DNA of 64,000 nt from Chlorokybus atmophyticus (taxonomy: Eukaryota; Streptophyta; Chlorokybophyceae; Chlorokybales; Chlorokybaceae). The stretch covers positions 263,403 through 327,402 of the forward strand of contig RHPI01002910.1 in NCBI GenBank assembly GCA_009103225.1, written 5' to 3'. The notes below the pieces were generated by a model that saw nothing but the letters and a program-made list of their open reading frames with translations, did not search any database and was not told the DNA's origin. Each line of letters starts with the position of its first letter. Within the stretch, counting starts at the first letter, position 1. The position numbers were made by a program, and so were the translations under genes. This document shows, piece by piece, positions 1-11,449 of this stretch.

Positions 1-96
1 CCACGCGACCAGCAACACCACCGCCATGGCCAACACCGCCCAGAACAAGAAGCCCTCCCCCTGTACAAGCGCGCCCAACCCTCCCTGTAACGTCAT
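1..96 (-). CDS. Membrane protein, 5' end only (paralogue of the 24 kb gene)
   Basis: The first 32 codons of a minus-strand gene that runs off the left edge. The start codon is at 94-96. The peptide begins MTLQGGLGALVQGEG and enters a hydrophobic stretch ending AVVLLVAW, the start of a first membrane span. It matches the N terminus of the complete gene at 23526-24878 (MTTIDGGLGVLIKGNG, then a span containing AVLLVAW), and the sequence around both start codons is also alike. Most of the protein lies outside the window, so nothing more can be said about its state. Function unknown. Confidence 0.6.
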   Translation of the reverse strand, partial: MTLQGGLGALVQGEGFLFWAVLAMAVVLLVAW

Positions 97-560
97 GGCT
101 GACTCGCTGTCACTTACAGGGCAAGCTAGAGCTGGCTGCAACAGACAGAAGGAGAATCAGCAAATCTGATTGCCAATGTATGCAGCAAGCCGTGCCCAAT
201 GAAGCGTTCACAATGTGTGCATGCTCGTGTATGCACACAACTGCTGTAATGCTGCAATTGCGGCAACTTACGAGAGGGGAGCGTGGGGGAGCTTGCTGCG
301 ACTAGACTTCCGGCTGAATTGCAGCCCGCCGACCTCAGGCTGCTCCGCCTTAAGCTTGCTTGCAGCTGCGCACGCAGACAGCGCTTTGAAAAGCTGCGTG
401 CGGAGCGCCGTTGTTAACAGCGGGACATCAGCGAGAGGCAGCGCATGCAGCAGATAGCCGTCATTGTGCGCAAGCACCAGCACCAGCTGAGCCCACCGCC
501 CCCTCCTGCCTCCGCCCGCCACCCCGGCCGCCCACACAAAGCTGCTGCTTTAGAGTGAAG
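97..560. repeat. Diverged duplicate of the upstream region at 24.88-25.4 kb
   Basis: The region upstream of the truncated membrane gene resembles the upstream region of its paralogue near 25.2-25.35 kb, in the same orientation. Shared blocks include GAGCCGTTGTTA/GCGCCGTTGTTA, CGTCATT, CAAGCACCAGCA and a C-rich stretch reading CCGCCCCCTGC or CCGCCCCCTCC. The duplication therefore covered promoter as well as coding sequence. Confidence 0.5.
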
Positions 561-1799
561 CACTGGGGCGTTCAAGTCGCTGTTATACCGCTGCATTTCC
601 AGTATTACTGTGGAATCTTTGGTGAAGATGTCAAGATTCCTGGTTTCGTCCATATTATTGCTGGGGGGACCTGCATGCCGTGAGGGAGGACGTCAGTCCG
701 CGGCCTGACGTGGAGGCAACGTCGAAGCTGGCTCCTCAATGCACCTCACTGACTGGAGGTCGCGCTATGATGGCAGAGATGTTGATTGCGGCGCGATTGC
801 GTGGCATTGTTGTCAATGACAATGTGTCAGGGGAACAGACACCCACCTCTGATCCAGTGACATACACTACTGTACTGGGCGCGTCAGGAACCGGGGTTGC
901 ACACCGACACCGTGCTAAGTGACGAATCGTCACCAGTAGTCACTGACGACCAGGCATCGGCGGTTGCTGTAGCAAGTGTTAATGCGCTCTAATACTGTAG
1001 TGACCAGGACTTTACGTGTTAAGTAATTCCCAAAGAGTCATCAACGTAATCTTTCACCAGAGCAAATAGCTAAAATCCGAACCATAGGGAAGCATTCTAA
1101 CGGTATCCGCGCGCTTCGCGCGCGTCTCAGTCGATAGAGCTGCATTATCATTATCATTCGGCTGTTAACACTGATTGTCTTCCAAGTAACTGTGATGCAC
1201 AATCCATTGGTGCTAAGTATATGTGCGGAAGTAGTTCAAGTGATAGTTAAGGAGCAATTGTAGTATGGGGACCCTTCCAACCTCGTACTGGAAAAACGCG
1301 CCCGCAGTACCGATTAACTGGCGACAAGTCGAGGTGAATCATAGGGCCAGCGGCTGATGGTTACCCGGTCATTGCCTTTGGGATAATTCCGTAGCTATGA
1401 TTGGCAATCATGGGCATTTTGCCGCACGTATGGCGACGGTGGCTTGCACCGTTTACATCCAAGTTGTTAACCGCGGTTTTCCACCAGATGGCGGCCCAAC
1501 AACACGTTTTTCGTGTAGTTGAAATCTTAATGTTAAGGTAAATTAGGTTAGCATTATTCTGTTGTTGCTAACTGTTTCAATGATCACCCAAGCCTAAATA
1601 ACATAACGTTTGTGAACAACGTTGGTTAAATTCATCATTGCGTACGCGGTTAAGCAGAGTTGATTGGTGTACAGGTGACTGCGTCAGCAAAACAATCCGT
1701 CCACCAATTCACAGACCCTGATATGGCCATGCCACTGGTTGCTTGACACAATCTGTCAAAGTAGTTTCCCTAGGTCACCCATCACAGTCGTCTGCGAGA
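561..1799. other. No gene seen; short GC hairpin
   Basis: No open frame with protein-like content is visible. A 7-bp perfect stem with a 3-base loop (CGCGCGC, TTC, GCGCGCG) lies at 1108-1124. It could be a terminal hairpin of a rolling-circle element, but no canonical Helitron end motif (CTRR) follows it, so it is left unassigned. Confidence 0.4.
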
Positions 1800-1961
1800 C
1801 TTTGCCGAACGTTGGCGAATGTTGGAGAATGTTCAGTTACATTGTATGGTGTATCGGGTTACGCGCCGACGCGTAAATACTAGAGTAGAGTTTGGCGTGG
1901 CACAGCCTGTTGTTACCAGTGTGCAGTTGTGAGCAGCGCTGCGTGCGCATTGACAGGGCGC

Positions 1962-4900
1962 ATGGTACCTGGAGCAGAGTTGACGTCAGGTGCACCAACC
2001 ATGAATGTTGAACAGCATTGTATGTTGTTGGATCATTGTGAACAATGGGCGGATTGTGATGATATGTTGTCTGCGTGGCAACAAGCACAACGTAGGTTTG
2101 TGACTCAAATGCAATGCTGCGCACTCTGCGGCCACGTGCAATTTGACTCTGGTAACAACATGTTACGCCTTTTACCGTTGCAATGTGGGCCATATAATCT
2201 TGCTAATGTATTCATGTCCCCATACACACAATCAGACGGCCAATTCTATCAGTGCAACCCATGTCGTCTTGGTAGAACGTGCTGTTTATATGGTTTTGCA
2301 TAATGGTTTGTACATTCGGAGTTTAGTGGAAGCCCATCCAATGTCAGTGCAAATGTTGTCCGTTCTGAACACTTCGATCGTACTGAAAGAATTGTACAAT
2401 CCTTACAGTTTCGCAAATGGTCGAGTTCAGCAGTTAAACATGACCAATGGGCCCTTTGTCACGTGGGATGATTTCACATTGAACGATGCACATACTGCAC
2501 AGCTGCGTGAATTGCTTGGTGAGTTGCTGTTCACGAACCAATTGATACAGCAGTACAAAACTTTATCAGAACAAACGCTGGCCACGAAGGCATACCTGTT
2601 GTTGGCTCTGCCACAATCTAACACATTGTATCACGTGCACAAGAGCGCAATCCCTTGAACATTGCTGGTGACGAAGCTTACACTCACATTCTTACAACTC
2701 TTTTACCTTTTCCTGCACGCAGCACCACTGATATCCATGTAGATATGCTGCGAGTTGGTCACGTACACATGCGAGACTCAGTGCAGCTGTTGTTACAAGT
2801 AAACGCGAACAGTGAATACAACATACCTTGTATCACGGTCGAATCAGCTCTGTTTCCTATGCTGTTTCCATATATTCGTGGTTTCTTTGATGGCAATGTG
2901 TACACACGACTGTCAGATTACATTCAATTGCGCTTGTCCCAAAGTTTCTCTGTTTTTACTTTGTACAAACCGTATTTGTTGTTGATGTTTCACGTTCGAC
3001 AAGCTCTGATGACTGTCAAAAGATGCCGTGATTTTGCCGTGGAAAGTGACATCCAAAAGTATTTGAAACAAAGACCCACTGCCAACATTCAAGATGCCAT
3101 CAAGTATGCAGTCAAATACCGAGTACCTGGTGACATCGTGGGATCTCCCAGTTGGCACCGACAAAAGTTAAGTGATTTGCTGACTTTGGTGGAAGCATGG
3201 GGCATGCCACATCTGTTTGTAACCATGACTGCCAATGAAGTTTCCAGCTCCAAATTCCCTGAGATCTCTGATTTACAAAATGTTCTGAAAGGTATTTCCC
3301 CTCAGCTATCCTGGAAGGATGCTCCGGTGGAATGTGCACGTCTGTTTCATCACCGTTTCTCCCACTTCTTCAGTGAGTACATCATGCAACGAGACATTTT
3401 GGGTCGTGTAATGCACTCCTTTATCAGATATGAAACACAGCATCGTGGGTCGTTGCATGCGCATGTGATGTTGTGGTTACATGATGACGACGTTGAACAT
3501 GTATGCAACGAAATCACTGCCTTTATCCCTGGTGACTATGACAGTACAAATCAACGGATTATCGTGCCATCAGATCCCAAACTGAAAATTCTGTACAAAT
3601 ACACTGTCCGAAAACAAATGCACAAATGTCTGATGTTGGCAGTGGTTGCAGAGCGTTTAACAGCAATGCGAAATGGGATTCCCATACCCTGTGCAATCAG
3701 ATCGCAAACCAAAGTTCAACTCAGAGTCTTGCAGGTACGAATACTATCGATCCCGTAATTGTGATCATAACGTAATACCAACACACCCTGTTCTGTTGCT
3801 GTTGTGGGGTGCGCATTGCGACGTGCTGCGTGTTACAGATAGCCATTGGAGTAAATACCTTGTCAAATACACAACCAAAATGGAGCCAGCTGGCACTATT
3901 GATGATCATAAAAGCAATGTTCTCGGATTACAAGGTCTCTCACTCAATGAGCTGCGAATTCGGAATACCATGCACTTGTCTAAACCTGTAGCGCCTGCGG
4001 AAGCTGCTTTGATTTGTCTCGATATTCCTCTCATACAAATGTCTGCAAATGTTTCTTATGTTGACACTCGTGTTCCCGAGAAACGAACACGTGTTTTGCA
4101 AACAAAAAGTCATGTGCAAACAGTTCTTGTACATGCAGTCCATCGGTACTGCGCCAGGGCAGATGAAGTGGAGAACATCACACTTTACAACTACTTTCGC
4201 CGCTTTATGCTCCGCGACAACAATGTAAAGCCACGCAACACGGTACGCGTTCTTTGCGATCGACTGAATGGGCAAGTGTATGAGATGAGTGAATATCGCA
4301 TCATTCGTTACATCGACTACCACCCTTCGTATAACTTGGAGGGGTCTGCTTTAATTTGCTGCTGCAACATGTTGTGTTTCGCTCTGAAACGGAGTTGCTT
4401 TCACAAACCAATGCCATGCAGACGTATTATTAAGAATGTTGTTTGCGAAACCTGATCAACACTTCCCACAGTTTGCTGTATCATGTGATGCGTTATGCCG
4501 AGCGTCATTTGTACAATGATGTTCGGGTGCAACAAATGCTGAACACTTTGCTGCACAACGTTGGGCAAATCAAGTCATTTCCTGCTGACACAACTTCCCC
4601 GAACACTGCAAGCGCAAGGGATATTTCGAGTACTGTGGTGCAAGGTGCGCCCAGTTTAGAGTCTTGTATCGAATGCCATGTTGCCAATCTTCACCAAGGT
4701 GCACTAAATGTCATCGAGTTTGAATCTGCAGTGAATCATTTCTTAACAGACGACCAGCAGACTACAGCCACCAGGATCATCGAGTCTCCACAGGGGTTGC
4801 ATGTCATTTCGGGTTGTCCTGGGGCGGGCAAGACATTCATCACCAAATACATCACACACATGCTGAGACTAGCGGGCGTCCCTGTTCTTCTCAGTGCAAC

Positions 4901-6008
4901 AACTGGCGCAGCTGCATTGCGTCTCAGTGCTACAGCCTCTACAGTACACTCCAATTTTTCTCTGCCAGTGAAAGGTCAGTTCCTACGTTTTCTCACTCCA
5001 GTAGACGACACATACAAACTGTTACAACATTGTCGCGTGTTCGTCATCGACGAGTTTTCTATAATGACTGCCCGGTTGTTTGGTCTGTTGATGTTGAGGT
5101 TGCAGCAAGCTCATGGCATGCAATGACTGGCCAACATATGCGTGATATTAGTAGGAGACCACAAACAGCTTCCAGCAGTTTGCCATCACCGCACCGCAGA
5201 CACAACTTAGGTGTGCCACAAATGCCATATCTTTGCAGCTAACTAGTGGTCACATCGCGTACAACATTACCTGACTGTATCTGTGCGGCATGCCTCAGAC
5301 CCAGAATTCGCCAGTTTTTTGACACAAGTTAGAACAGGCAACCCGCCTCAGGCGCAGATCAACACAATTCTGCAGCGTTGTGTTGTTACACCCGCGTACT
5401 TGCAGCAGCTACCAATTGACGCTACCATACTGTGTTCCCATGTACAGGACACAGATATGTTTAACAGCATGATTTTGCGTTGCAACTTTGCACAATTTGA
5501 AATACTGCCAGTTGACATACACTCTAATGCACTCAACGTTCCTGAACTTCAAGAATGGCTGCAAAAACCAAAGTTCAACCACATGCATATGGTTGCAAAG
5601 GGCACAAAACTGCTAGTCCTAGAGAACATCTCGTTGCAGTCAGGTGTTGCCAATGGGTCAGTTGGCATCGCTACCAACTTCAGATTCTTTAAGGGTAGGC
5701 TGACTAGCATCCAAGTCAAGTTCGCACACATGCAGGAGCCCAGGTGGATCCGTCGAACAGTGCAACAGCACATCACCTGGCAAGGCAAGACATACTACAA
5801 AGCAGTGTTCCCCCTGCATCTAGCTTATGCTATAACAGTACACAAGAGCCAGGGTGCTACTTTGCAGTCAACAACAATTGTGCACATGCAAGAAGCTTTT
5901 ACGCAAGGGCTTTGGTATGTGGCGCTCTCTCGCGTCACAAACAGAGCGCATCTGCGCCTGACGCGAGTACCTACCGCGCAGGAGATGACTCCGATCCCGT
6001 GGGATTAA
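1962..6008 (+). pseudogene. Helitron-type Rep/PIF1-helicase transposase, decayed
   Basis: One long coding stretch broken by frame changes. The N-terminal part has CxxC pairs (ALCGHVQ, CNPCR) near 2120-2270. A Helitron_like_N-type segment follows, with ESALFPMLFPYIRG near 2840-2880. The HUH motif RGSLHAHVMLW is at about 3444-3476, preceded by HLFVTMTANE, and the tyrosine-bearing segment SKYLVKYTTK is near 3850. The helicase half has Walker A GCPGAGKT (about 4813), Walker B VFVIDEFSIM (about 5038), GDHKQLP (about 5151), ITVHKSQGATL (about 5835) and WYVALSRVT (about 5915). The reading frame shifts near 2250, 2650, 3700 and 4430, and in-frame stops sit at 5124-5126 (TGA) and 5244-5246 (TAG). Rep-Hel proteins nick and copy Helitrons by rolling circle. 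This copy cannot make the full protein. The exact start is uncertain; the first ATG in frame is used. Confidence 0.9.
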
Positions 6009-6121
6009 ACGTTCTCGAGATGCGTAGCCATTACGGAATGTTGCCACGTATTTCAATGTCCGTTTTCCATACACGGGACAACACGCAATGCCGCGGATAT
6101 TTATGATGCTTGTAGCAAAGT

Positions 6122-6523
6122 ATTGGCCACACGCATCTTACGAATGTTGGCAAATGTTTGGCAATGTTTGTAAAACATGGGTCGTACCACAAATCTGTAC
6201 GACACGATCAATGCTTACAGCAGGCTGTCACTTTGTATAATGGCCAGACAACGACGCGCAGTATTATAAACGTGGAGCAACGTGCATAGCTCTCGTTCAA
6301 AGCACCGTTATGCAATGCGGCAATTAACTAAATATCTCTGTAACGACTTATTAGCGATCAGCATATGTGAATGTTTGCAAATGTTTTGCAATGTTCGTCA
6401 AATGTGGGTCGCATCAAAACAATTGTACGCCACAATGGATGTCTACAACAGGCTGTCACGCGCGTATTATGGCCTAGACCAATGAAAGCGCAGTATTGAA
6501 AACGTGAGGGCAACGTGTGCAGA
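6122..6523. repeat. Two degenerate tandem units after the helicase
   Basis: Two units of about 170 bp, near 6122-6290 and 6353-6522, align along their length. Both contain GAATGTT..CAAATGTTT..GCAATGTT, then a GGGTCG tract, ACAGGCTGTCAC, a GCGCAGTATT block and GCAACGTG. The same AATGTT-rich core occurs upstream of the transposase near 1810-1836 and in the arrays at 9.7-10.4 and 13.05 kb. The unit may be a sub-terminal repeat of the Helitron or of a larger element. Confidence 0.6.
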
Positions 6524-6854
6524 TCCGGATCAATCACGAGTCACTACTGTCTAATGCATCTGTAGCAGTGCTACAATAGCACGTTGTCAGTGTGAGTTGT
6601 ACACAAAACGTTAATCGGCTGCTTGACCTAGACAAAACCACGTGGGGCGTTCAGTGCATGATAAAGACCGCCATCGCTATTGCTATAGCAGTGCCTACAT
6701 GCCTGTCACATCACCTGTATCTTCTAACGCCAGCATCGCCCCTTCGCAAGAGACGGTCACTTCTTGCAGGTACTGCAACATGGTGCCGTTGATATAGACG
6801 TTGCATTCCCAGTTTCAACTTGCCATATACTGATTTTCTCAATGTCTTCGCAGC

Positions 6855-7945
6855 ATGGATTTCGACGCCAAGGGTCTCTTCGAGCAGTTGAACAACCAGC
6901 TCACCAACGAAGAACCAGGGTCCAAGCGGCAGCGAACGAGCAGCGGCACCAGTGGCGATGCACCTGGACGCCCACTGACGAGCAGGCAAATGGTGGCTTG
7001 TGATTCGGCTGGTGTCCCCCCCGACAAATTGACTGGACTGTTCAGCAAGCCTGAGGCGGACGCTCTCATCCGCCCCGCCAAGGAGAAGGCCAACAAATTT
7101 CGTGCCACCCACGGCGACGGTATCGCAACAGGTACCTGTATTGTGCGGGGCTCAGACACGTACATTGCGTAGTGTGCTGTGTGTATGCTCAACCCGTGCA
7201 TTACAGGTACTTGCCAATATCACCTCAAGAAGATGGGCATCGATGTGAAAGCTGACCTCAAGCGCCAGGTTGCGTACAAGTTGTGGGAGACTCTGCTGCG
7301 TCAGCAGAACCCTGACCTGCCCGCAAACGCTGACCCTGTCTACGCCATTCCGGTTCTTACAATTGTTCCAGCCACTCTGTAAATTGCTGTCGTGCAGCAC
7401 GCACAAAACATGTGCATATCATGGTCAACCTTAGAGGATTGTGCCAATGAGTACATGACGATTTGTAATGATAATTTGACCTCAGGTGTTCGAGCTGGTG
7501 CACGTGCGGCAAGTCTGCGATTGGGAGACTGCTAAGTTCATGTCACAAGGCAAAGCTGGTAAGATCATCGAACACCTGTACGAAGCCGATTCTAAGGAAG
7601 CTCATGTTGCCAACGTCGCTGCAAATGAGGTAACGCGCAGTGCCTGACTAACCCATAATCAAACAGGCTGCACTTTTGCTTGCACGTTCGCATGTGTTTT
7701 CTTTAACAACTCTGCTTCCTGTCCTGCGAGAACTTTCTGTGACGATCCTGCCGCGCCTGTATGTTACTGCAACTGGCTGTGCGCACATACATACTGTTGT
7801 AATATATCAGTATGCTGACGCAACATAACATGCGCAGGTAAACGATGAAGTTCAACTCCTGTTGACACAATCTGCTGCACGCAATACGACTACTGCCATC
7901 GCCAACATGCGCATTGCTGCCAGGGCGCCCAAGCGCACACTGTGA
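6855..7945 (+). CDS. Spliced gene of unknown function with basic N-terminal region
   Basis: Four exons are proposed: 6855-7131, 7207 to about 7350, 7486-7629 and 7838-7945. The first intron is 75 bp, and both its junctions read CAG/GTAC. The end of exon 2 is the weak point, because no strong donor is visible; a donor after ATTCCG or GACCCT would keep phase. The product begins MDFDAKGLFEQLNNQL. It has a possible nuclear signal (SKRQR) near residue 24 and later charged helical stretches such as GKAGKIIEHLYEADSKE. No domain is recognised. It lies between the helicase repeats and a GIY-YIG gene that starts 11 bases after its stop, so both may belong to the same mobile element. Confidence 0.5.
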
Positions 7946-7956
7946 AAACAAGAGCA

Positions 7957-8379
7957 ATGACAGCGGCTGAGGTAGCAGGCAAACAAACACACGTTAACCT
8001 GGTAGCCAAGGTGGCTCCTAAGATAGGTGCAAGATTCATATACAAGTTGACACATATAAATAAACAGACAGTTTACATAGGGCAGAGCAGCAACCCTGAG
8101 AGGCGGTTTAGGGAGCATCACAGGAGCCCGTCGAAGAGGATGTTGTGTGACTTAGTTAGCGAAAAGTCTTTTGAGGAACAAGTACCGCTTGAGGTGTTGG
8201 ATCAAGCAGATACCAAGGCACAAATAGATTGGTTAGAAGCCAAGTACATTGCGCAGTACGACTCTCGCGGGTGCAAGGGGTACAACTTAGACAAAGGCAA
8301 CCCGTGCAAGTTCGCTGCTTTTTGGGCACGCATTCGTAGTGGCAGTGGCTTTGGCAACTTTAAAAAGAAAAATGTTTAA
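7957..8379 (+). CDS. GIY-YIG endonuclease domain protein
   Basis: A single-exon frame of about 140 residues from the ATG at 7957. The GIY-YIG core is clear: FIYKL, then TVYIGQSSNPERRFREHH, whose Arg residues sit where the family's catalytic Arg lies. LEAKYI supplies the metal-binding Glu and GYNLDKGNP the closing Asn. All the key residues are present, so the nuclease may be active. GIY-YIG domains cut DNA in homing endonucleases, repair enzymes and some transposons, including Penelope-like elements; none of those partner domains is seen here. The start lies 11 bases past the stop of the previous gene, which is very tight for a nuclear gene. Fusion by alternative splicing is another possibility. 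Confidence 0.8.
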   Translation: MTAAEVAGKQTHVNLVAKVAPKIGARFIYKLTHINKQTVYIGQSSNPERRFREHHRSPSKRMLCDLVSEKSFEEQVPLEVLDQADTKAQIDWLEAKYIAQYDSRGCKGYNLDKGNPCKFAAFWARIRSGSGFGNFKKKNV

Positions 8380-8704
8380 TTGACTTGTGCTGACATGACT
8401 GCAAATGAAGGATTGTAATGGTAAACGAATTTGTGTTGTTTGTATGTTGCTGAGGCTAACTGTGTGTGTATATGCGCAACAACAACACCGTGATCAATCA
8501 GGCATTGCATTGCAAACAATTGTAGTGTGCACACGCGTGTGTGTCATTGCCAATTTGCTACAGTACACCCTCAGAGCCTGAACCTGCAACTTGCTGCATC
8601 GATCAAGCATCCCTATCACTGATATCTTATGCACACTCCTACACATTCGTATAATTAGGACGACGCTTGCAAACTTGGTTCGCGTTGAAGATCTGGAGAC
8701 AGTT
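8380..8704. other. Gap between convergent genes
   Basis: About 325 bases between the GIY-YIG stop and the stop of the minus-strand gene. No coding content or clear signal is visible. Confidence 0.4.
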
Positions 8705-9504
8705 TCAGTGACTATGGCTCTGAAGGTGCGTGGGGTAAGGAGCAGCTGGCAAACACAAAATCTGTGGCATCCAACGCATGGCGGTGTCACTGATGAGGCT
8801 CTGCAGCGCATCCACGGCGACTTGCATCAGGTCTGCTGCGTCGCGCCTGAGCGTCCAATCTTTGATGCACACCACCAAATGCGCCTTCACCGAGTCAACC
8901 AAAGTCATCAGCAAACGCAACTGCCATAAACATTAGTTAGCAACTGCAGTTTGGCACATGTGCAATGTGTCATACCTGCGCCTTGTAGTAGGTTTCGTGG
9001 ATGCTTTGTTCCTCCCTGCGCCGATACAAAATGTATGCACAATCTGCCAGACTGGTGTCCAGCTGCATCATCACGTGCTGCACCACTGTCGGTACAGGGT
9101 AGACGAATATGGGTATGGCGGTGAAGTTGCGTGCTGCCCACAAGGCGTCAAGTGTCCCCCAAAGTTGCATCCTGGCTCGAAGCACCTAAACCATGCGTTG
9201 GGCACATTATGGTTAAGCATGCCCATATGTAGTTTGAAGTCACTCTGAGACTGCATAGTTGGGAATGGTTTGACAGCTGCAATCGGTTTCACAGTAGTCA
9301 CTGTCAAGATACTCTCACCATGTTAATGTGCATGTGGTAGTGGTCACGGTTCTCCCAGAACAGCTGACGATCCATTGCCGGCGCAATCTGCCACAACCAG
9401 GCAAGCTTCTGGGTCTTTGCACGACGTACCTGTTGACAAACAATGCAACGACGACGTTTGAGCGCAACCAACAGCATCCCAAAGTTCTGTATGATCAGTT
9501 GCAC
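8705..9504 (-). CDS. Three-exon protein of unknown function
   Basis: Exons at 9504-9319, 9185-8976 and 8920-8705 join in phase through two GT-AG introns to give 203 residues and a stop. The chosen start gives MQLIIQNFGMLL; an upstream exon cannot be excluded. The first exon contains CIVCQQ followed by a basic patch and a WLWQIAPAMDRQLFW stretch. The middle exon is rich in aromatic and hydrophobic residues (FTAIPIFVYPVPTVVQHVM). The last reads as amphipathic helix (LLMTLVDSVKAHLVV). No family is recognised. Clean splicing over three exons argues for a real, recently functional gene inside the repeat-rich 1.8-13.2 kb block. Confidence 0.55.
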
Positions 9505-9657
9505 TCACTACGGTCACATGCAGTCGATGCAAGCGCCGGTCCGCAGGCTCGTCAATCCGCTTGGTGTTCACACAGACGTGTTGTTGTTGCGCATATACAC
9601 ATACAGTCAGCTTCGAACACAACGTGCATTTAAACACTACAGCTGTCAGCATGCCCG

Positions 9658-10435
9658 CATATCGCAATGTTGCCAATGTTCGCAGAAACCAGTTAAACAA
9701 TACAATGCTTGACCGATAACGGTGATCGACCGACGTGTCGATGTAGTCAAACCATACATTACCTGATAGACATAACAAAACATTCGGCAACGTTTGAAAA
9801 TGTTTGTATCACGCCACACAGACTCGCAAACTAATGTGACACAGACGTGACGCAACATTCTCAAACATTCAGCAATGTTCCCGAAAATATGGTCACAGTC
9901 AATGAACCACATGAACCGTCGTTTGGGAGACATTCCACAACGTTCGGGAATGTTTGCATCACGCCGTCACACAGCACTCCCAAAGTGATGCGACGCAAAC
10001 GTGACGCAACATTCTAGAACTACAGCGATGATTCGGCAGTATGGTCACAGTCAACTAACCACGGGGAATGTCAGCTCAGTTATAGCCTGTTTGGAGGGAA
10101 ACATTCGGCAACATTCGGAATGTTTTCATTACGCCGTCACATAGACTCCCATACCTATGTGACGCAAATGTGACGCAACGTTTTCGCACATTCATCGATG
10201 TTCCCGACAGTATGATCACAGTTGATTAACCACGTGAACCGTCAGGTCAATTGTAACCGTCGTTGGGCAAACATTCGGTAAGGTTCGGGGATGTGTCCAT
10301 CACTCCGTCACACAGGACTTCCAAACTTATGTGACGCAAACATGACGCAACATTTTCGAACATTCAACATTGTTCCCGACAATATGGTCACAGTCAATGA
10401 ACCAGATGAACCATTAGGTCAATAGAAACCGTACA
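9658..10435. repeat. Array of four palindrome-rich repeat units
   Basis: Units of roughly 150-170 bp begin near 9780, 9930, 10101 and 10271. Each opens with ACATTCGGCAACGTTCGG-AATGTTT or a variant, then has ATCACGCCGTCACACAG, a pair of TGACGCAA repeats, AACATT..CGAACATTCAGCAATGTTCCCGA, and ATGGTCACAGTCAATGAACCA. The AACATT/AATGTT blocks can fold back, and the TGACGCAA pairs look iteron-like. A shorter related patch (GCAATGTTGCCAATGTTCGC) lies at 9664-9685. A further unit occurs at 13040-13190. Confidence 0.8.
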
Positions 10436-10582
10436 ACTAGACCACATCAGCCACGCCAGGAACATTGCTCGTATTGCCGAGCCCGCCGCCAACAAGCAAC
10501 CTGAGCACGCACCAGCAAACCAAGAAGTAGGCAGCGACCTGGTGCGAGCGAGTAATAGCGTTGCAAAACCCAACTTGTCGTC

Positions 10583-11084
10583 ATGACCAAGGTCACCCAG
10601 CATGACTACTTCATGCGCTGCATCTTCGGCTGCCTGGCCGGCAAACAGTATGCAGGCTGGATCAAAGGTGTGCCTCAGAGCATGCGTAGCCACCTGCAAT
10701 CAAAGCACGAGAACGACATGAAGAACTTGACAGGGCAGCAGCGCAAAGCCCTGGGTGACTACTGGGTAGCCTTGGTAAGTGCATGTGCAATGTCCTTGTG
10801 TATCTCTATTGTTGTCACACTATCAGGAGTACTTCAAATTGCCTGAAGCTAACATCGAATGCATGTTGACTGCAGAAAGAACATGCTATAATTGTACACA
10901 ACGCCAACCCAATGACGGGCTACTTCATGCCAATGCAAGCCACGTATCCATTGGGCGACACATCGGTACCGTTGCCGCCATGCCTGCAGGATGTGCTGAA
11001 GCATGTAGAGTACGACGCGGACGTCAATTTGCGCACCGCCTTGATGACAATGCCACCACATGCACAAGGCAAGCAAACAGAAAC

Positions 11085-11135
<51 letters not shown>

Positions 11136-11235
11136 CCTTTGGATACCAACAACGGCATACGTGCATGCAAGCTGGAGAATGTGTGTGTGCAACAACAGAC
11201 TCTGTACAAACACGCAAGACACCAACCACAGCGGA
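10583..11235 (+). pseudogene. Spliced unknown gene with frame uncertainty
   Basis: Exon 1 (10583-10774) gives 64 residues beginning MTKVTQHDYFMRCIFGC. It holds a C-x3-C pair and a later H-x5-H (SHLQSKH) that could form a small zinc site. A GT-AG intron may end at 10826, followed by an exon starting EYFKLPEANIE, but the frame must shift near 10873 to reach the more protein-like stretch around 10890-11060 (NPMTGYFMPMQATYPLG). Alternatively the acceptor is at 10873 and no shift is needed. A GC-AG intron appears to carry the (TG)23 tract. No family is recognised. It sits directly after the four-unit repeat array. Confidence 0.35.
11087..11132. repeat. (TG)23 microsatellite
   Basis: A perfect dinucleotide run of 46 bases ending in TGTGCAG, so it probably forms the 3' end of an intron. 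Confidence 0.95.
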
Positions 11236-11449
11236 GACACAAGCGACGCTGTCAATAACAAAATTGCATCCCCGCAAGAGGTCCAAAAGCTAGAGTGCGC
11301 ACACAACTGACATGCGTGTGACAGACGTTGACACAGGTATGTAAATATGACGATATAAAGGCGATTAACTTACAGGAAACACATCAATAGTCAAGCGCTG
11401 CGCAACAATGTGCTGAGTGTGTGTGGTTGCAGACGAGCCTTTGCCACGC

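Noticed and set aside
1080-1160. GC hairpin followed by CTCAGTCGATAGAGC, resembling a tRNA D-arm or Helitron terminus
   Set aside because: No matching acceptor stem or T-arm box downstream, and no CTRR end after the hairpin.
10849-11310. Long frames made of Cys-Val or Thr-His repeats
   Set aside because: They are translations of the (TG)n microsatellite, not genes.
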